Below, piece by piece: positions 24,290 through 42,806 of a stretch of 64,000 nt of DNA. The translations under genes were made by a program, and so were the position numbers. The notes beneath the pieces are model-generated. The model had not been told where the DNA came from, searched no databases, and was given only the letters and a program-made list of their open reading frames with translations. Numbering within the stretch: the stretch's first letter is position 1; each line of letters begins with the position of its first letter. Origin of the DNA: Rotaria sordida (lineage: Eukaryota > Rotifera > Eurotatoria > Philodinida > Philodinidae); assembly GCA_905250125.1 (NCBI GenBank), contig CAJNOL010000880.1:32704-96703 (forward strand), read 5' to 3'.

Positions 24290-26872
24290 TTAAAAATAAA
24301 CTCATTTATTTCAAGCAAATAATCGAAAGGGTATAGACCTGACATAAATGCTGCAAATTTATTACAGATTTTCCTTAAAAAATAACTACTTATATCGATC
24401 TTTTGTTGACCATGAACTTCTTCAATGAAAATCTTTAAACTTTGCAGTGTTGATTTCTGAATTGATTAGGTTATCAGAAAGAGAACAAGGAAATATCAAA
24501 TATTAAATCATTGTTTCTCGCATGTGATGATTAACAACAATCATTTTTTGACAATTAATAGAATGTACAACAACTGTTCGTGTAAAATATAATCATTTGG
24601 TTTAGTAGAATAATTTCTAATCGATATATATAGCATTAATCTTGAAATGTTAATGTATCTACCTGGAAACCCAATAGTTGTTCTATAACGGATGAATAAA
24701 AAAACATGTGACAACAGTTTTATTTTGATAAATTTCCTTGATAAAGTATATGATTTGAAAATTACTTTTATTGTTTTCAGTTTTGTAGTTATTCCGTGGC
24801 TTATCATAAAGAAAGAAAACTTTTCTAATCATTTATAAAGAATAAAAGATATCTATTTATTGTTTTCATATTTATATCTTAGTTTGACATAAACAACCGT
24901 TAATGAGATGTTTTATTTTTCGAAAGAATTAAAGTTCTAACAAGATTACATGAAACACTTGTTCAAAACAGAAAAAAAAGCGATCGAAGAAAACTTTTCA
25001 TTTCGAATATAAAGCTATAACATTAATATGATACTATACTATCAATCATACGTTATTAATTAGTAAATGTACACTTATGAAAATAAATTTAGTTATCCTT
25101 CAGACAATAATGAAACGGCTGTATAAAAAGATGAATATCTTACTCAATCAACTGTCCATCTAGTGCGATGCTCGAATATGTATGAGCACACTTTTAAGAT
25201 GCAGCATTAACTAACTATCTACAGATAAGTTTTTTGAAGAAAAACATGATTTCTAAATATTCAATAAAGAGACTGACTCCCGTAGTTTTGACTAAGTACT
25301 CTGAATTAGCAGAGTTGATTCGAGATGATCGACTTTTTATTGACATTTTGTTTTGTCCAGATAAGTTGTTCTTCGAAAGTTGTGTAATAGAGTTTAAAAA
25401 GTTTCATTACTATAAAGTTGTTTTACTGTGACAGAGACATTGCGAATATTATTCAAAGATATCTTATGCTTATCAGGACATGATATCTTCTTCACCTTTA
25501 GTCAAACTAACCACGGCTTCTCTTACAAATGTCGTGGTACAGAAAACTAGAGTTTCACTCGAAATCTTGTTTTCCAGATATGTGATAGTGATGGAACGTA
25601 ATTGCAACTAAGTTCACTACGGTATGTAAAACCTTTAGAAATCGAAGTGTCTGATACCGTGATATGTAGAACTTTGACTAACCGCAACATTTGATACTAT
25701 GATTACAATCAAGTTCACCACAATATGGGCCTTGAAAATCGCGTTTTTCTAGCGACATGGTAGTAAGCGAAAAAAAAACACAATTAGTCTTTGTTTGACT
25801 GAACATTTTTTTTTTGCCATGGGTAGGGCGACAAATAGACTGATTTCAAGAAAAGTTATTAGCTTAGTTCACTATTTTCTAAAGTGGTTGGGTAGAAATG
25901 ATGGATGGCCAATGACAGTTTGTATTTGTTGTTGGAAGATTATTTCTATTTACTCTATCAACTACAACATTTCCTTTTACTCAGATTCTTGGATGTAGGC
26001 GTGCTACTTCTCATAATCAATCGTGTCAAGTGATGATTAAATTACGGTCTCACGCATTGTCAATATGTTGTTTTGATTAATTTTGTCTCTCTAACATCAA
26101 GAACATGGTACTAGCATAATACACAAGATGTTTCGTCGTTGGAAGGTTAATTATTGTTAGATAAACAATTAAATATTTTTATGAAGAGCCATGTTATTAA
26201 GTATTGTATTATCACATTTCTGTTGTGAGAACAAGAAAGATATGAAATCAAGAATGACTAAGACAACTGACATATTATTGATTATGAAATATTCAATTCT
26301 TAACTTATGTTCATCATTGACTGTGTCTCATTTTTGTTTTGAGAAAAGAATGATAATCATTCTTGTCTATGTATTTGTTTGAATCAAATGATAGAATTTT
26401 GTTAAGATTGGAAATCAAGGTTTTATTTATGATTATTAGAAGTTATTTTGTTTATCCATAAAACTGTTGGAAAACATTAAAACAAACCTAACACTTCATG
26501 ATGTCTGCATCAACAATCTATGCACATAATATCCATCGTCCATTGGTATTATTGCGAAAAACAATAACGAGAAAAAAACAGAACAAAAGGTTGATGACAA
26601 TAGTACAGAGCACAAACATAAACAGAAATAGATGAGAAAGATGCACGTACATACAGGAATCAGTCGTTTTTTCATTAATCAAAATCGCAACAATAACAAT
26701 AAATGAACCCGAGCACTAATAATAGTAATAATAATAATAATAATAATAGGAATAGTGATTGAAGAAAAATGTTTCTTTGTTTTCAAAACAAAAATATCGT
26801 ACACAGAAAAAGAAAGAATTAGGAAAATGTAAAAACGAATAATTTATAGTGAAAATAAAAACGAGAGAGACT
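24290..26872. other. gene-free stretch with a TAA microsatellite
   Basis: About 2.6 kb between the four-helix gene and the end of the MSK gene. It contains a (TAA)n run near 26719-26749. No coding-like frame, RNA or element was recognised. The last few hundred bases are probably the 3' UTR of MSK (minus strand). Confidence 0.4.
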
Positions 26873-32337
<5,465 letters not shown>

Positions 32338-33627
32338 ATCTCGATTGAAATTAATTTCGATAAATAATCATCTGGAATAATTCAAAAAAGAATTCTTTTT
32401 TTTCTCTATTGATAATTCATTCATTCTTTTACATTTTTTTTTTCGTCTGTTCAATTTATTTCTTCTCGTTAGGATGAGTCACTTAGCTGTCTCAACTCGT
32501 ATTTTGTCTGATTGGAGAACTATACACAAAACATGTATACTAGCGCCGCAGACTAATTCCTTATATTTATATCAATTAAATATCAAAAGCATACAAAGAA
32601 AATAGATTTTCAATCAACAAACATTTAGTTTAATAGAAAACAAATCAATTCTATATTGAAAAATCATTTAACTAATAGAAATACATTGTTGCACTTCGAA
32701 CACAATTTTTTTTTTATTATGACAAATGACTAAAATTTACAAATAAAAAAATGAATGAATAAATATTATTCGAGAAAACTTTATTTTTTTTAGAAATGTG
32801 GAATCCATGAAAGAATATATATATATATATATGTGTGTGTAATTGAATGTGTTTTCATGAAAAACAAAATGAGATGGTTTTCTAAGAAGTTGTTTTTCTT
32901 ATAATTCTATGTGAAAACAAAAAAGAAATGTCATATCTGATAAGACTGAAAGTAGATAGAGATTAATAATATTACTAACCATAGAGAAATGTCTCTTAAA
33001 TAAATGAAGAAAATGTGAATTTGTGCTTGCGTGACTTATTCAAATGGGAATAATAAATCACATGTCTCGTATTATATGTTATAATTATGATAAAAACATG
33101 TATTTTATCTTCTAAAGGAGTAGTTTTTTTAATAATAAGTAAAATAGTCTATTAATTTAAAATGTCATCTTCACTATGAAGAGAGAAAATGTTACCTATA
33201 GTTTATCATGTTCAATCTTGAGGCGTTAGACCTAATGTTAAGATGTGAAATGAAGAGATTTATCAAGAAAAGAAAAATTGCTAATGAATTTTTTTCTTGT
33301 GACAAATATTTAAATATTACACTAAGTTGTGAAAAGTATTGAAAAAGTGCATACGTGACGATCATTTAAACATACATTGTTTTTTTTTCTGTATTTAGAT
33401 GGTATAGTTATAGTTTTGATAATAATAATTTTTCATTGAACACTTTATCTTTTGACCTGTCTATCATTGTACTGTAGTTAAACAGGTAATATATCATCGT
33501 CATCATTAATGTATACAAGACGAGAATATAGTTATTGTTTGTCAACATATTCACTTTGGTCGAATATCATAAAAGTAGACATAGTTCAAGAATTAGATCT
33601 TCATTCGATTGAGTCAAGTATATAAGA
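32338..33627. other. upstream region of MSK, no gene seen
   Basis: The first 150-200 bp are probably the promoter and 5' UTR of the minus-strand kinase. An (AT)n(GT)n microsatellite lies near 32819-32841. The rest is AT-rich without coding-like frames. Confidence 0.4.
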
Positions 33628-34175
33628 CAGTGGCGTAGCTAGGAGTTTTTAACTTATGGACTGTTTTCTCAGCTAAATTATTTTGACGAGTGTGTAGCAA
33701 TAGACAATTAAAAATCAATTGGACTACAATTTTTCAAAAAACTTATTGTCATTACAAAAAAACGATGTTTATTAAAGAAAAATTGGCGATAGTTAACTAA
33801 GAGGCGAACTCACTCGCCTTTTTTTTTGTAATATTTTACAAATGTATTCTTCAACTTTCAAATATTTCAATATACTATGCCAAAAAGCATAAATAAGTAC
33901 AATTAGAACCATTAGTGAATTGAAGTGAAATAAGAAGTATTTTGATAGAAAAAGATACCAATTTATTGTCATCATTATGATGATTGGTTTAATGGAAAAC
34001 ATAATCAATTGATCTTTTTGGATCACTTGATTAAATCATGACAAGATACAATGTATTAAAATGACAGTGCTTCCGTCTTTGTACATGTACATGCATCAAG
34101 ATTTTTTGGCATTGGACAAGTGTTTTTGAATTTGTAGTTGATTGGCCGCTGGTCACACTCCTGGCTACGTCGTTG
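33628..34175. mobile_element. hAT-type non-autonomous element
   Basis: The ends CAGTGGCGTAGCTAGGAG and (reverse complement of the right end) CAACGACGTAGCCAGGAG are inverted repeats with the CAG..GCGTAGC look of hAT elements. Flanking 8-mers ATATAAGA (left) and ATAGAAGA (right) differ at one base, fitting the 8-bp target duplication of hAT. No transposase inside. Confidence 0.7.
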
Positions 34176-34370
34176 ATAGAAGATATTTGAGTATGTCATT
34201 TGTAAAATCAAAAATAGATCGAGAAACAATATTATGTTTATGGAGTTAACGTATATATTTGTAAGTTTAGCGTAAAAATTACTCAAAACAATCTTTTTAT
34301 ATAATCGAGAACAACATTTGACACATTATTGGCAATCATATCTTGTAGGTTTTCATGTTTTTAATTACAG

Positions 34371-34467
34371 ATCATTAATATTAGTCGATTATGCATCAGA
34401 AGCAAATAATCCTCAATGGAATGAATGTGATATATGTGTTAAGAGAACAGCGGAAAAATTAAATTAA
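34371..34467 (+). pseudogene. possible 3' exon remnant of an unknown gene
   Basis: After a TTTAATTACAG acceptor-like site the frame reads SLILVDYASEANNPQWNECD then ICVKRTAEKLN and stop. The composition is coding-like. The preceding short frame (HYWQSYL) does not join in phase without meeting a stop, so it is either a remnant or a mis-modelled last exon. Family not recognised. Confidence 0.3.
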
Positions 34468-34655
34468 GTCGATCAATAATGTTGCACGACTATTTTTTTT
34501 CTCGTGTAATTTGTAAAATGTTGTATTGATTAATTTTATTGAGATTGTTGGAAATAGTAGATATGATGAAAAAAGACAAAGGGTGCAACGTATATAAATG
34601 TGGAAGATGAAAACAATGAGAGAATAACGTTAAATAGAAAGATATGCCCATACCA

Positions 34656-34818
34656 GAGGTGTTCGCAGGACACACTTTTTTGCCCTGCCATGTCCTGGTT
34701 CTCTTCCCTAAGTTGTCCTGCCCTGTCTTGAAAAAATAGCATTCCAAAAGTTTTTCCTTGTCCCGCTCTGCCCTGTGCTGTGCTACAGGGCAGGGCAGGG
34801 CAGGATGTCCTGCAGAGA
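34656..34818. repeat. GC-rich inverted repeat with GGGCA runs
   Basis: AGAGGTGTTCGCAGGACAC at the left is loosely mirrored by GATGTCCTGCAGAG at the right. Between them the two sides carry GCCCTGCC-type and tandem GGGCA words. It lies just downstream of the dead hAT transposase; CAGAGGTGT.. is a common hAT end, so this may be that element's terminus or a derivative. Confidence 0.45.
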
Positions 34819-34960
34819 AAAAAAATATTGTAATGTTTATATATAAACTTCAGTACTATTTTTTATTTGTAAAGTAATCCAAGAAAAAAAAGCATTATGA
34901 TTAACAACAAATAATAATGAACTAGGATTAACAGAGAAAATTATGAAAGAAAAAATGTTT

Positions 34961-36180
34961 TTAATCATTTTGTAATTGTTTTTTCATGGATCTGACGAAC
35001 AAAATTTTGTCAACCTCTTCTGGCTTCAAACTTGATCGTCGTTGGTTCAATACGTATCCTGCTGTTGAAAACTCACGTTCAACATTTGTTGTCGTGGCGG
35101 ATATTGAAAAATATGGATCGTGCATATTTCGAAAGAAAAGGAAATTGATTTTGGTAGTCCTTTCAGAATTATAATGGTTCAGTATACTGTTTGTTTTTAT
35201 CAAACTCCAATAGTAAATATCGATCAAGTTCATCACCTTTCTTGATATTGAATCCATATTCATCACTTTCAGAACCACTTTTATTATTTTTCATGTTTCT
35301 GCGTCACAATTTCCAGATTCAAATCGACTAAAAAGATTTTTATCACCTTTTAATTTCTTTTTTGATGGTTCTAATGTTTGTTATAATTGTTCTTCTGTTT
35401 CTGCTTCTGCTTTTAATAATCGAATTTGACGACGTATGTATTGATGACATTGGTTCTTTATATAATTTGAAAATTTTTTTAATGACCTATAAAGTGGATG
35501 TAGTAATGTGGCTACAACATGACGAATATCCAATACAAACATCTCTTTTAATAATAATAAGAGCCGTTCACGAAACCATGTTATTCCTAAAACGAAAGAA
35601 AGCATCAATATTTCTAAAGCTGCAGATTCGTCTATAAATGGTTACCTTGTAATTCATGTTCTAAATCATCATCATATAAATTTTCTGAATTTTGATCGTC
35701 TCCAAATTGATCGCTATTTTCTTTGTTATATTTCTTTTAATGTCATATAACACAACGAAACTAAATGAAGAGAAGGTGAATTACCACATTGAATAATCGT
35801 CATCATGTGTTTAAATGGTTTTAAGAGACGAACTAATTGTTTCAAATATTGTTCATCTAAATCATTAATCATATGTAGTTTTTTTTTGCCATATAATAAT
35901 TTCTTTGTAATTTTGAAAGACTTGATTACCGACTCTAGTAAATCAGATAGAGACAACCATCTAACGATGCAAGCTTGATGGAGTGTAGTACCTCCAGCTG
36001 CCTTGATTTCTTGATTCAGACTAGTCTAAAAAACAAGATAAAAGATAAAAAATAGAAACAGACCAATTAAATATAGACTCATATACTTACCAGCTTCACA
36101 TATTTCACCAATTTTTTAGCTTTTTTCAACAATAAAATTATTTTTTTTTCGCTCCATGTGGAATATCTTTCACTAACATT
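34961..36180 (-). pseudogene. decayed hAT transposase
   Basis: Minus-strand blocks in order: HGAKKKIILLLKKAKKLVKY (about 36150-36090, ending at a GTAAGT donor), then after TTTTTTAG NQEIKAAGGTTLHQACIVRW with LSDLLESVIKSF (about 36030-35920), a central block ending at a stop near 35726, MLSFVLGITWFRERLLLLL (35600s), and a C-terminal block containing ATTTNVEREFSTAGYVLNQR (35100s). The last is the hAT dimerisation signature. The reading frame is interrupted by several stops and the N-terminal BED-finger region is missing, so the gene is dead. The position next to other hAT-type ends supports a local cluster of hAT insertions. Confidence 0.75.
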
Positions 36181-36245
36181 ATTTGTGCTGTTGCTGTGGG
36201 TGTTATTCTTCTATTTAATCACACCCACACCCACTCACACCCTTA
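36178..36245. repeat. telomere-like CCCACA/TGTGGG hairpin
   Basis: GCTGTGGGTGTTATT is followed about 20 bp later by ATCACACCCACACCCACTCA, so the tract is a small G-strand/C-strand inverted repeat of TGTGGG-like words. It marks the upstream border of the dead hAT gene and precedes the GTPase pseudogene. Confidence 0.45.
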
Positions 36246-36266
36246 TTTAAGATAAATTAAATAAAA

Positions 36267-38091
36267 ATGCGTCGACATCGACAAATAGCATTATTGGGTT
36301 TTCCAGGTGTTGAAAAATCTTCTCTTGTACATCATTTTGTTTATAAACATTTTTATAATGAATATGATCCAAATATAAAAACAAGTTAATTAAAATATTT
36401 TTTTATTTATTTAAAAATTCATGTGTATTTTTGTTTCTCTTAACTAAAGATCTTCAACATCAATGTATTATTAATGGACAAGAATAAGAATTAACAATAA
36501 TTGATAATGCTCGATCCGATTTATATACAATAAATCATATAGATTTTGAAAATAGTGATGTTTATATTCTTGTTTATGCTATTGATGATTTACAAAGGTT
36601 TTATTTAATTATTTATTTTACTTTTATTTTTATTCATTTTTAGTTTTAAAATGGTTTGAAAAATTTCGAGATAAAATTATGTCGACAAGTACCGTTACAA
36701 GGTTAATTCAATTTTGTTTAAAGAAAGATTTTTTTATAGAATGAATATTTTTTTTTTTTCGAATTCCAATAGTTTTAGTTGGAAATGAAATCGATCGAAA
36801 TGATAATAGGGGTATGTTTCCACTATTAATTAATCAATCAGAAGAAAAAAACATGAAAAAGAATATATTTCTTAAATATATTGAATTAAATCGATTAATT
36901 AATAACAATAATTGATTATAGATCCTATTTAAATGTTAATTATTAATTGAAAAATATTTCTTTATTATATTAACTAAAATATAAGTAAAACAAAATATTT
37001 TTATCATAAATAACTATATATTAACGAAAATCAATAATCTTTTTTCGTTTTTGTTTAATAAATCTCTTCGTTTTTCAACTTCTAAGACAATCTCAAGTGT
37101 GAAAGATCTTTTTAAATTAAATTCTCATATCGAACTTGTTAGATATAATAAGAGAAGACGAAAAAAGAAAAGGATTTTGTAAAATAATAATAATTTCGGA
37201 ATAAAAGATAAATCCAATGAATATTTCTAATCTTAATAAAGTCTGGTTAAAAAAAAATTTGCTATCTGAAACATTTTATTTTATTAGAATATATAATATC
37301 GATAAATGTCTTATCTTAAATAAAGTATAAATATAATTTACCTTTAACTTGATAGAATTTGTTTTATATTGATAATAAATATAAATTGAAATATTTCTAT
37401 CGATTTGTAAGAATAAAAAATCTTATTATTCATATGATTATTTATTAAATGAATAAATTGGAAAGCAAAAAAAAAACATATGTCATCTTATAAGAAAACA
37501 AATGTTATCTTTTGATAAACTTAATAATAATAATTTATGCCGATTCTATTATTTAATATTGATAACTATCTTATCGAACTATTTTCATAACGTATGTTCT
37601 TCGTTATCAACATTTACTTAGTAAACAAAAACAGTTATATCTAATATAATATAATCGAAATCTTTTTTAATTATCTTCGTTAATTATCTAAAATAAAATA
37701 AAACGAAAAAAAAACAAAAGTGTAAATAATTATTTCAGAGTAGGTTCAAGCGAAGAAGGACGAAATTTAGCAAATGCATGGAAAGTTCAATTCGTTAAAG
37801 CATCTGCTATGGATATTCGAGTAAGAATAAATATGTTTAAATAAATATAAAAAATAAATTTGAAAAAAAAAGTCTGGTCAAGATATATTTGAAAAAAGTA
37901 TAAAAGCAACGGATTATAATGATACATATGAAAATGGAACAAATGAATATTGAAATGAAAAAGGAAATTCTCGTCGTTCATCAAAGTCTTCTTCTTCTTC
38001 TTATAATAATAATTCAAATAATAAACAACCTATTCATCGAAATTCATCAAAAATTCCAAATTTATCAAATAAAACATGTTCAATCAGTTAA
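36267..38091 (+). pseudogene. Ras/Rheb-like small GTPase pseudogene
   Basis: The exon pieces follow the G domain in order: RQIALLGFPGVEKSSLVHHF (P-loop, with the essential Gly before Lys changed to Glu), YNEYDPNIKT, LQHQCIINGQE then a TAA where the family has Tyr, LTIIDNARSDLYTINHI (DTAG is now DNAR), DVYILVYAIDD, LVGNEIDRND (NKxD changed to NEID), EEGRNLANAWKVQFVKASAM (SAK-type motif), and a Ser/Asn-rich tail ending KTCSIS, a CAAX box. There are also a TGA in the tail and a frame break near 36650. NGQE and EEGxxLAxxW point to Rheb. Introns are retained, so it is a decayed gene copy rather than a retrocopy. Rheb normally activates TORC1 at lysosomes. Confidence 0.75.
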
Positions 38092-38572
38092 ATATTTTCC
38101 TTTTTGTTTGCGTTTTTTTTCTTCTCTTCATTAAATGTAAATAGATTTTCGTAAATATTTTCTTGTGTACATTATTTTCTATTAATTGAGAGAGAGAAGA
38201 ATAATATTCTATAAAAGTAACTGTTCGTTTATTGTTATGTTGTGAAATAAAACAAGAATTAGGTGCACAATGGAACAGTATTATTCTATCTGTTGATTGA
38301 GCTCAGGTCTTTATTTGTTTATCTTAATTAAATAGAACATATTCCATCGATTTCAATTTTATTTTATCTTTAATCAAGCTCTTCTCCTTTTTTTTCTTTT
38401 CCTTGTGTTTTTTTATATGTTCGATTATAAAAAAATGTCAAACGATGCGAATATATAGACATTTATTTTTTTTCTTTTCTTTTATTGTTCGATTTATTCC
38501 TAATGGAAACAATTATTTGTTTGATTTAGATTAAAAAAAAAAGCTCGATAAAAATTAGAATGAAATAAAGTG

Positions 38573-40784
38573 ATGAGTTTTGAAAATTTTGTTAATTGGA
38601 CTGTATCAATTGATTGTGGATCAACAATTGGAAATTATCAAGGTCAAATAAAATCTGTTGATGGAATAAATCAAAGATTAACATTAAAAAATGCTTTTCA
38701 TAATGGAATTTTAATTGATCAAGATGGTTCGAATAATGTTACGATTAAAGCTAAAGATATTATTGATTTAAATCTTTTATCTCAACCAGGTTCGCTTTTT
38801 CAATTACTAAAAACAATTCATAAAAAAATCATTTCATGAACAATCACAACAACAATTAAAAGCTGCACCTATTGCTAATAATGGCATTTTTATTATCTTT
38901 TTTTTTTGTCAAACACCATCTAAAACGAGTCTTCAACTAATAAGCTCATTACGCAGATGTCACATTTACTTTAGAAACGATTCATCACAAACGGGACAGA
39001 GAACGTTAGCAACATATTTCTTTCGTCACAGACTGTATTAGACTTTGTTCATATACGATCTATGATCATATATTAATAAGATCTCGTTATAATAAATTGA
39101 ACTAATTCATTATCGGATTTGTCAAGAATTAAGTAAGATAATGGTGAATATATCTATTCAAAAGTAGAACAAATAAAACAATCTCCTTCTTATTTGTAAA
39201 ATGAGCTAAATTGTCTTTGACATTTAAATAAGGTGAATATTGCACTAACAGCTCTTTCTTTTATAAATATTATTGGATAAATGACTTGATTAAACATATT
39301 TGTCATAGTTAGAAGAAATAAAATCATGATATGAAGATTGAATCAGTTTTTCAATAAAATATATTCTCATAGTTATCTTTTTTCAAGACAAATTTCTTTA
39401 ACCTTTCATCTTCATATCATAATTGATGAATTGAATCAGATGCATAAACTATGATTATATTCTAACGAAAAACTTGAAAAAATCTTTGTGTCTTAGAAAT
39501 AAAAAACCAATATTGCTGACTATATTCGATTTATGATGAATTCAAATTGAAAAGATGGTTAAATCAATAATTGAGATGATTGACTTGAAAAAAAGAAAAC
39601 TTTCTTAAAGTTGTGTGTTTAAATAGATAATAAATGTAATTGATTTGTAATTGTTTACGTAGTAAATCAAGTATATCTAGTGTTATAAATGCAAGTCTAT
39701 CAAGTCGTTCTCGTTCATCAAAATCTTGGTCAGATGAAGCAGCAAATGAAAATGAAATAAATCAAGAAACAACAAATCCTTCTTATTTTGATCCATCAAA
39801 TTTATCATCATTAAAAAATTTTTCAATAGTACAGTCATATTCACAAGTTCAAGATAAATGCCGGTGTGATTAAATAATACTTGAACATAATAATGGACCT
39901 ATTGATTATGAACAAATTCAATTACCTGTACCTACTAGGAAAAAGTTTTTAACAGGTTAAATTTAAAAAGAAAATCTGAATTTTGTTTAATTAATAAAAA
40001 AATTTCTTTAAGATGAAGGTCTTGTTGTTCCAGGAATAAATCTCGAATTACGTAATAGATTATTTTCATCAGCTGAATATCATGGTTATTTATTAGAAAG
40101 ACGTATTGAATCAATGGGTCGTTGTACAACTGATATGTGTTTGCATTTATTAGGTGATACACAACGATTATTAGTTAAAAATCGTCATCAACATCCAACA
40201 ATCGTTGTTTTAGCTTGTTTAACTGAAGTTCAAGGAGCTTATGCTATTTGTGCTGGAAGAATTTTAGCATCAAGAAATATTCGAATTTATTTATATATTC
40301 CACCAAATTCAACTCCTATTCAATATCATTTTATTGAAAATGAACTTAAATTATTTCGAACAACTCAAGGTATAATACAACAAATGTATCTGGTAAGAGA
40401 TATTTCAATCTCTAATAAATAAATAAATAAATAAATATTTAAGATCTTCCTCGATCACCTGTTGATTTAATATTAAATGGTTTAGATGCTGCAAATAATT
40501 CTGATTCTGTTTTATTTGCTAAACCATGATATCGTGATATAGTTCAATATTGTTCTCATCTTCAAGCATCTGTTATTGGTGTTGATCTACCATTAGATGG
40601 TGGAGCTAATGAATGTAAATATTCGTTAGTACCTTTATTACCACTTGTTTCAATGTCATCAAAAAATGTTGGACGATTTTATCTTTGTGATCTCGGTTTT
40701 GGACAACACGTTTTTCAACATTTACAAATTCGTTATGCATCACCATTTGGAGCAAAATCATTTGTTGCTTTACATGATAATTAA
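38573..40784 (+). pseudogene. EDC3: EDC3 (enhancer of mRNA decapping 3) pseudogene
   Basis: The first exon encodes an LSm domain (WTVSIDCGSTIGNYQGQIKS, then LKNAFHNGILI). A Ser-rich linker exon follows near 39660, then the YjeF-N domain: GLVVPGINLELRNRLFSSAE, YLLERRIESMGRCTTDMCLH, QHPTIVVLACL, GAYAICAGRILASRNIRIYL, SPVDLILNGLD, GRFYLCDLGF and SPFGAKSFVALHDN at the end. Two nonsense codons break it: TAA in the motif before the YjeF-N domain (near 39870, where the family has Glu) and TGA (near 40527) where human EDC3 has the Trp of its PWY motif. EDC3 is a P-body scaffold that activates Dcp2. Overall similarity is high, so the loss seems fairly recent. Confidence 0.85.
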
Positions 40785-41141
40785 TTTATGAGATTGACAC
40801 TTTTTTTCTGTCTTTTTTAAACTTATTCATTTTATGTTCCTCGTTTTTCTTTTTTCTTTGCTGTTGTTGTTATTTTTATTAAAATTGACCAAGTTAATCA
40901 GCAAAACAAAACTTTTTTTTCTAATGTTCTTTTAACAAAGAAATAACGTCAAACTCGTTTATTTACAAATAGAATATCAAACTAAACGAGATATTGTTTT
41001 ATTTAAAAAACAATAAACTTGATGTAATGAAATTTTATTCATAAGAACATTTTTATTCTGTGAAAAATTAAACAAAAAAAAAACTCTAATTGATCAATAT
41101 AACCAGAGATAATAATGTATAAATATATATTTGTTTTCAGT
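40785..41141. other. spacer between the EDC3 and CutA pseudogenes
   Basis: About 360 bp of T-rich and A-rich DNA ending in TTTGTTTTCAG, which could be the acceptor of a 5' UTR intron of the CutA copy. Nothing else is recognised. Confidence 0.4.
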
Positions 41142-41653
41142 ATGTTATTTAAATTATTTGGTCATCGTTTATATTATTCGGTGAGTTTAATTATCTATTC
41201 TAGATTTTCTAATGGTCTCTACTAGTATTTATGCTTCATTGATTTTTTTCTTTGTTTCATTATTAACATATTATGTTTACTCTCAGATATTAATAAAATG
41301 TTCGATGTCTTCAAATAAATCATTTGAATATTCAGCATGTGTAACAACAGTATCAACTGATGAAGTTGCGCGCAAATTAGCTCGTTCATTGATTGAAGCT
41401 CATCTTGCTACTTGTGTCAATATAATTCCAAGTGTTCGATCGATTTATGAATGGCAATCAAAGATTCATGAAGATAATGAACTTATTTTAATGATTAAAA
41501 TACGAAAAGAATATGTTCCTTAATTAATTGGATTTGTTAAAAAAGAATCAATCATATGATGTACCAGAATTAATCGAATTACCGATTACTAGTGGAAATC
41601 CTGATTATCTTAAATGGATTGATGGAATTGTCAAACAACAATCATCAACATAA
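41142..41653 (+). pseudogene. CUTA: CutA (divalent-cation tolerance) pseudogene
   Basis: Exon 1 (41142-41180) encodes MLFKLFGHRLYYS. After GTGAGT and a CTCTCAG acceptor, exon 2 (from 41287) reads SACVTTVSTDEVARKLARSL, ATCVNIIPSVRSIYEW and ELILMIKIRKEYVP, the CutA1 core. TAA directly follows VP. A one-base frame change is then needed to recover SYDVPELIELPITSGNPDYL and a tail ending KQQSST before TAA at 41651-41653. CutA is a trimeric ferredoxin-fold protein; in animals it is linked to acetylcholinesterase processing and copper handling. The C-terminal strand needed for the trimer is lost without repair of both lesions. Confidence 0.8.
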
Positions 41654-42244
41654 ATCATACATATTTATTATTTAAACACTAACGTTGTTTTTTTTAGTAA
41701 GAGCAAAGCAAACTTTTTGGAGATAATAGTCATATTTAACGATTTTATATAAAAAACTGGATAAATAAATGTATTGACAAAGATGTTCAATTAAAATATA
41801 TTTAATTTGTCTAAAACAAAATCATTATTTTCATAAAAGAAATCTCACAATAATTTAGCTAATTTGCTTTCTTCACGAGAGAACTACCTGAACTAATAGT
41901 CGCCATTTGAACTCATATTTACTTCACAAGAAGATATCGATAAAACTAGAAAAATCCCAAAAGGACTCATCCTCATGAGTCTCTACAGTCGACTTATGAT
42001 CGTTTTACTCAATTTCGATTTTTATCGATATATCAAATAAAGATATTTTCATTCGAAAATTTCGCCCATAAACAAGTCGAATGAGTTGAGGAATATGTGT
42101 ATGTGTGCTAGTACTTTATTTATGATAAAATATCTGCAGAATTATAAGAAACTAGATCCTGAGTCTCGGCTTCTAAGCAATTGCAACAAGCATAGTTTAC
42201 AACAGTTAGTATTCTCGAATAATTGCTTTTAAGAGAAAATGATC
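41654..42244. other. spacer, nothing recognised
   Basis: AT-rich DNA with no coding-like frame or repeat signature between the CutA copy and the minus-strand remnant. Confidence 0.35.
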
Positions 42245-42612
42245 TAAACAGCATTTGTGTCGTCATTCATGATCATCCGAATGGATCCATTTCGAATGTA
42301 CTTGTTCGATCTACCATGGGAAAAGGCATCAATAAAATGAGTTTCTTCGATGTGTATTCGCAAATAGATAGGAATTGCTTTTGAGAGGATATATTGTTCG
42401 AAAAGTTCAATTGGTATTGTTTGTGCTTTATCTATGAAGCGACGTAAAATATCTTGTGTACATGTTGCAGCTGTTTGGAAAGCAGATAACCATTGGACTT
42501 CTTCATTACGAGCATCTCACCAATTATTTATAAGTCTATATATTTGACCATTTTTTTTCGCTTCAATTGTTTTAATGGTGCTAAGCGACAATAATGGACA
42601 AATTGGTATATA
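42245..42612 (-). pseudogene. decayed coding fragment, unknown family
   Basis: The minus strand reads FYIPICPLLSLSTIKTIEAK, then RLINNW, a TGA, DARNEEVQWLSAFQTAATC, IDKAQTIPIELFEQYILSK and YLRIHIEETHFIDAFSHG in one frame, with a single stop. The composition is clearly protein-like, but I do not recognise the family. It lies between the CutA and debranching-enzyme pseudogenes, in opposite orientation. Confidence 0.45.
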
Positions 42613-42806
42613 GAAGTCGAAAATAAGGTAAAATAAATGCATTAAAGACTAGTTGATGTGCTTGTTATGAGAATACATAGGATCGGATGAGATATTTGAG
42701 TATAGTTTAATTAACCTGAATTTTCTCGAGTATTTTAATGCAATGTTTGACGAATGATAAGTGTTCATCGATACAGAAGCCCAGACATTTGAAGAGAGAC
42801 GTGTAT

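Noticed and set aside
26719..26749. (TAA)n run as a possible regulatory array
   Set aside because: A simple microsatellite; nothing around it suggests function.
36813..37738. Possible extra gene within the GTPase pseudogene
   Set aside because: Very AT-rich, no coding-like frame; best read as a long intron between the NEID and EEGRNLANAW exons.
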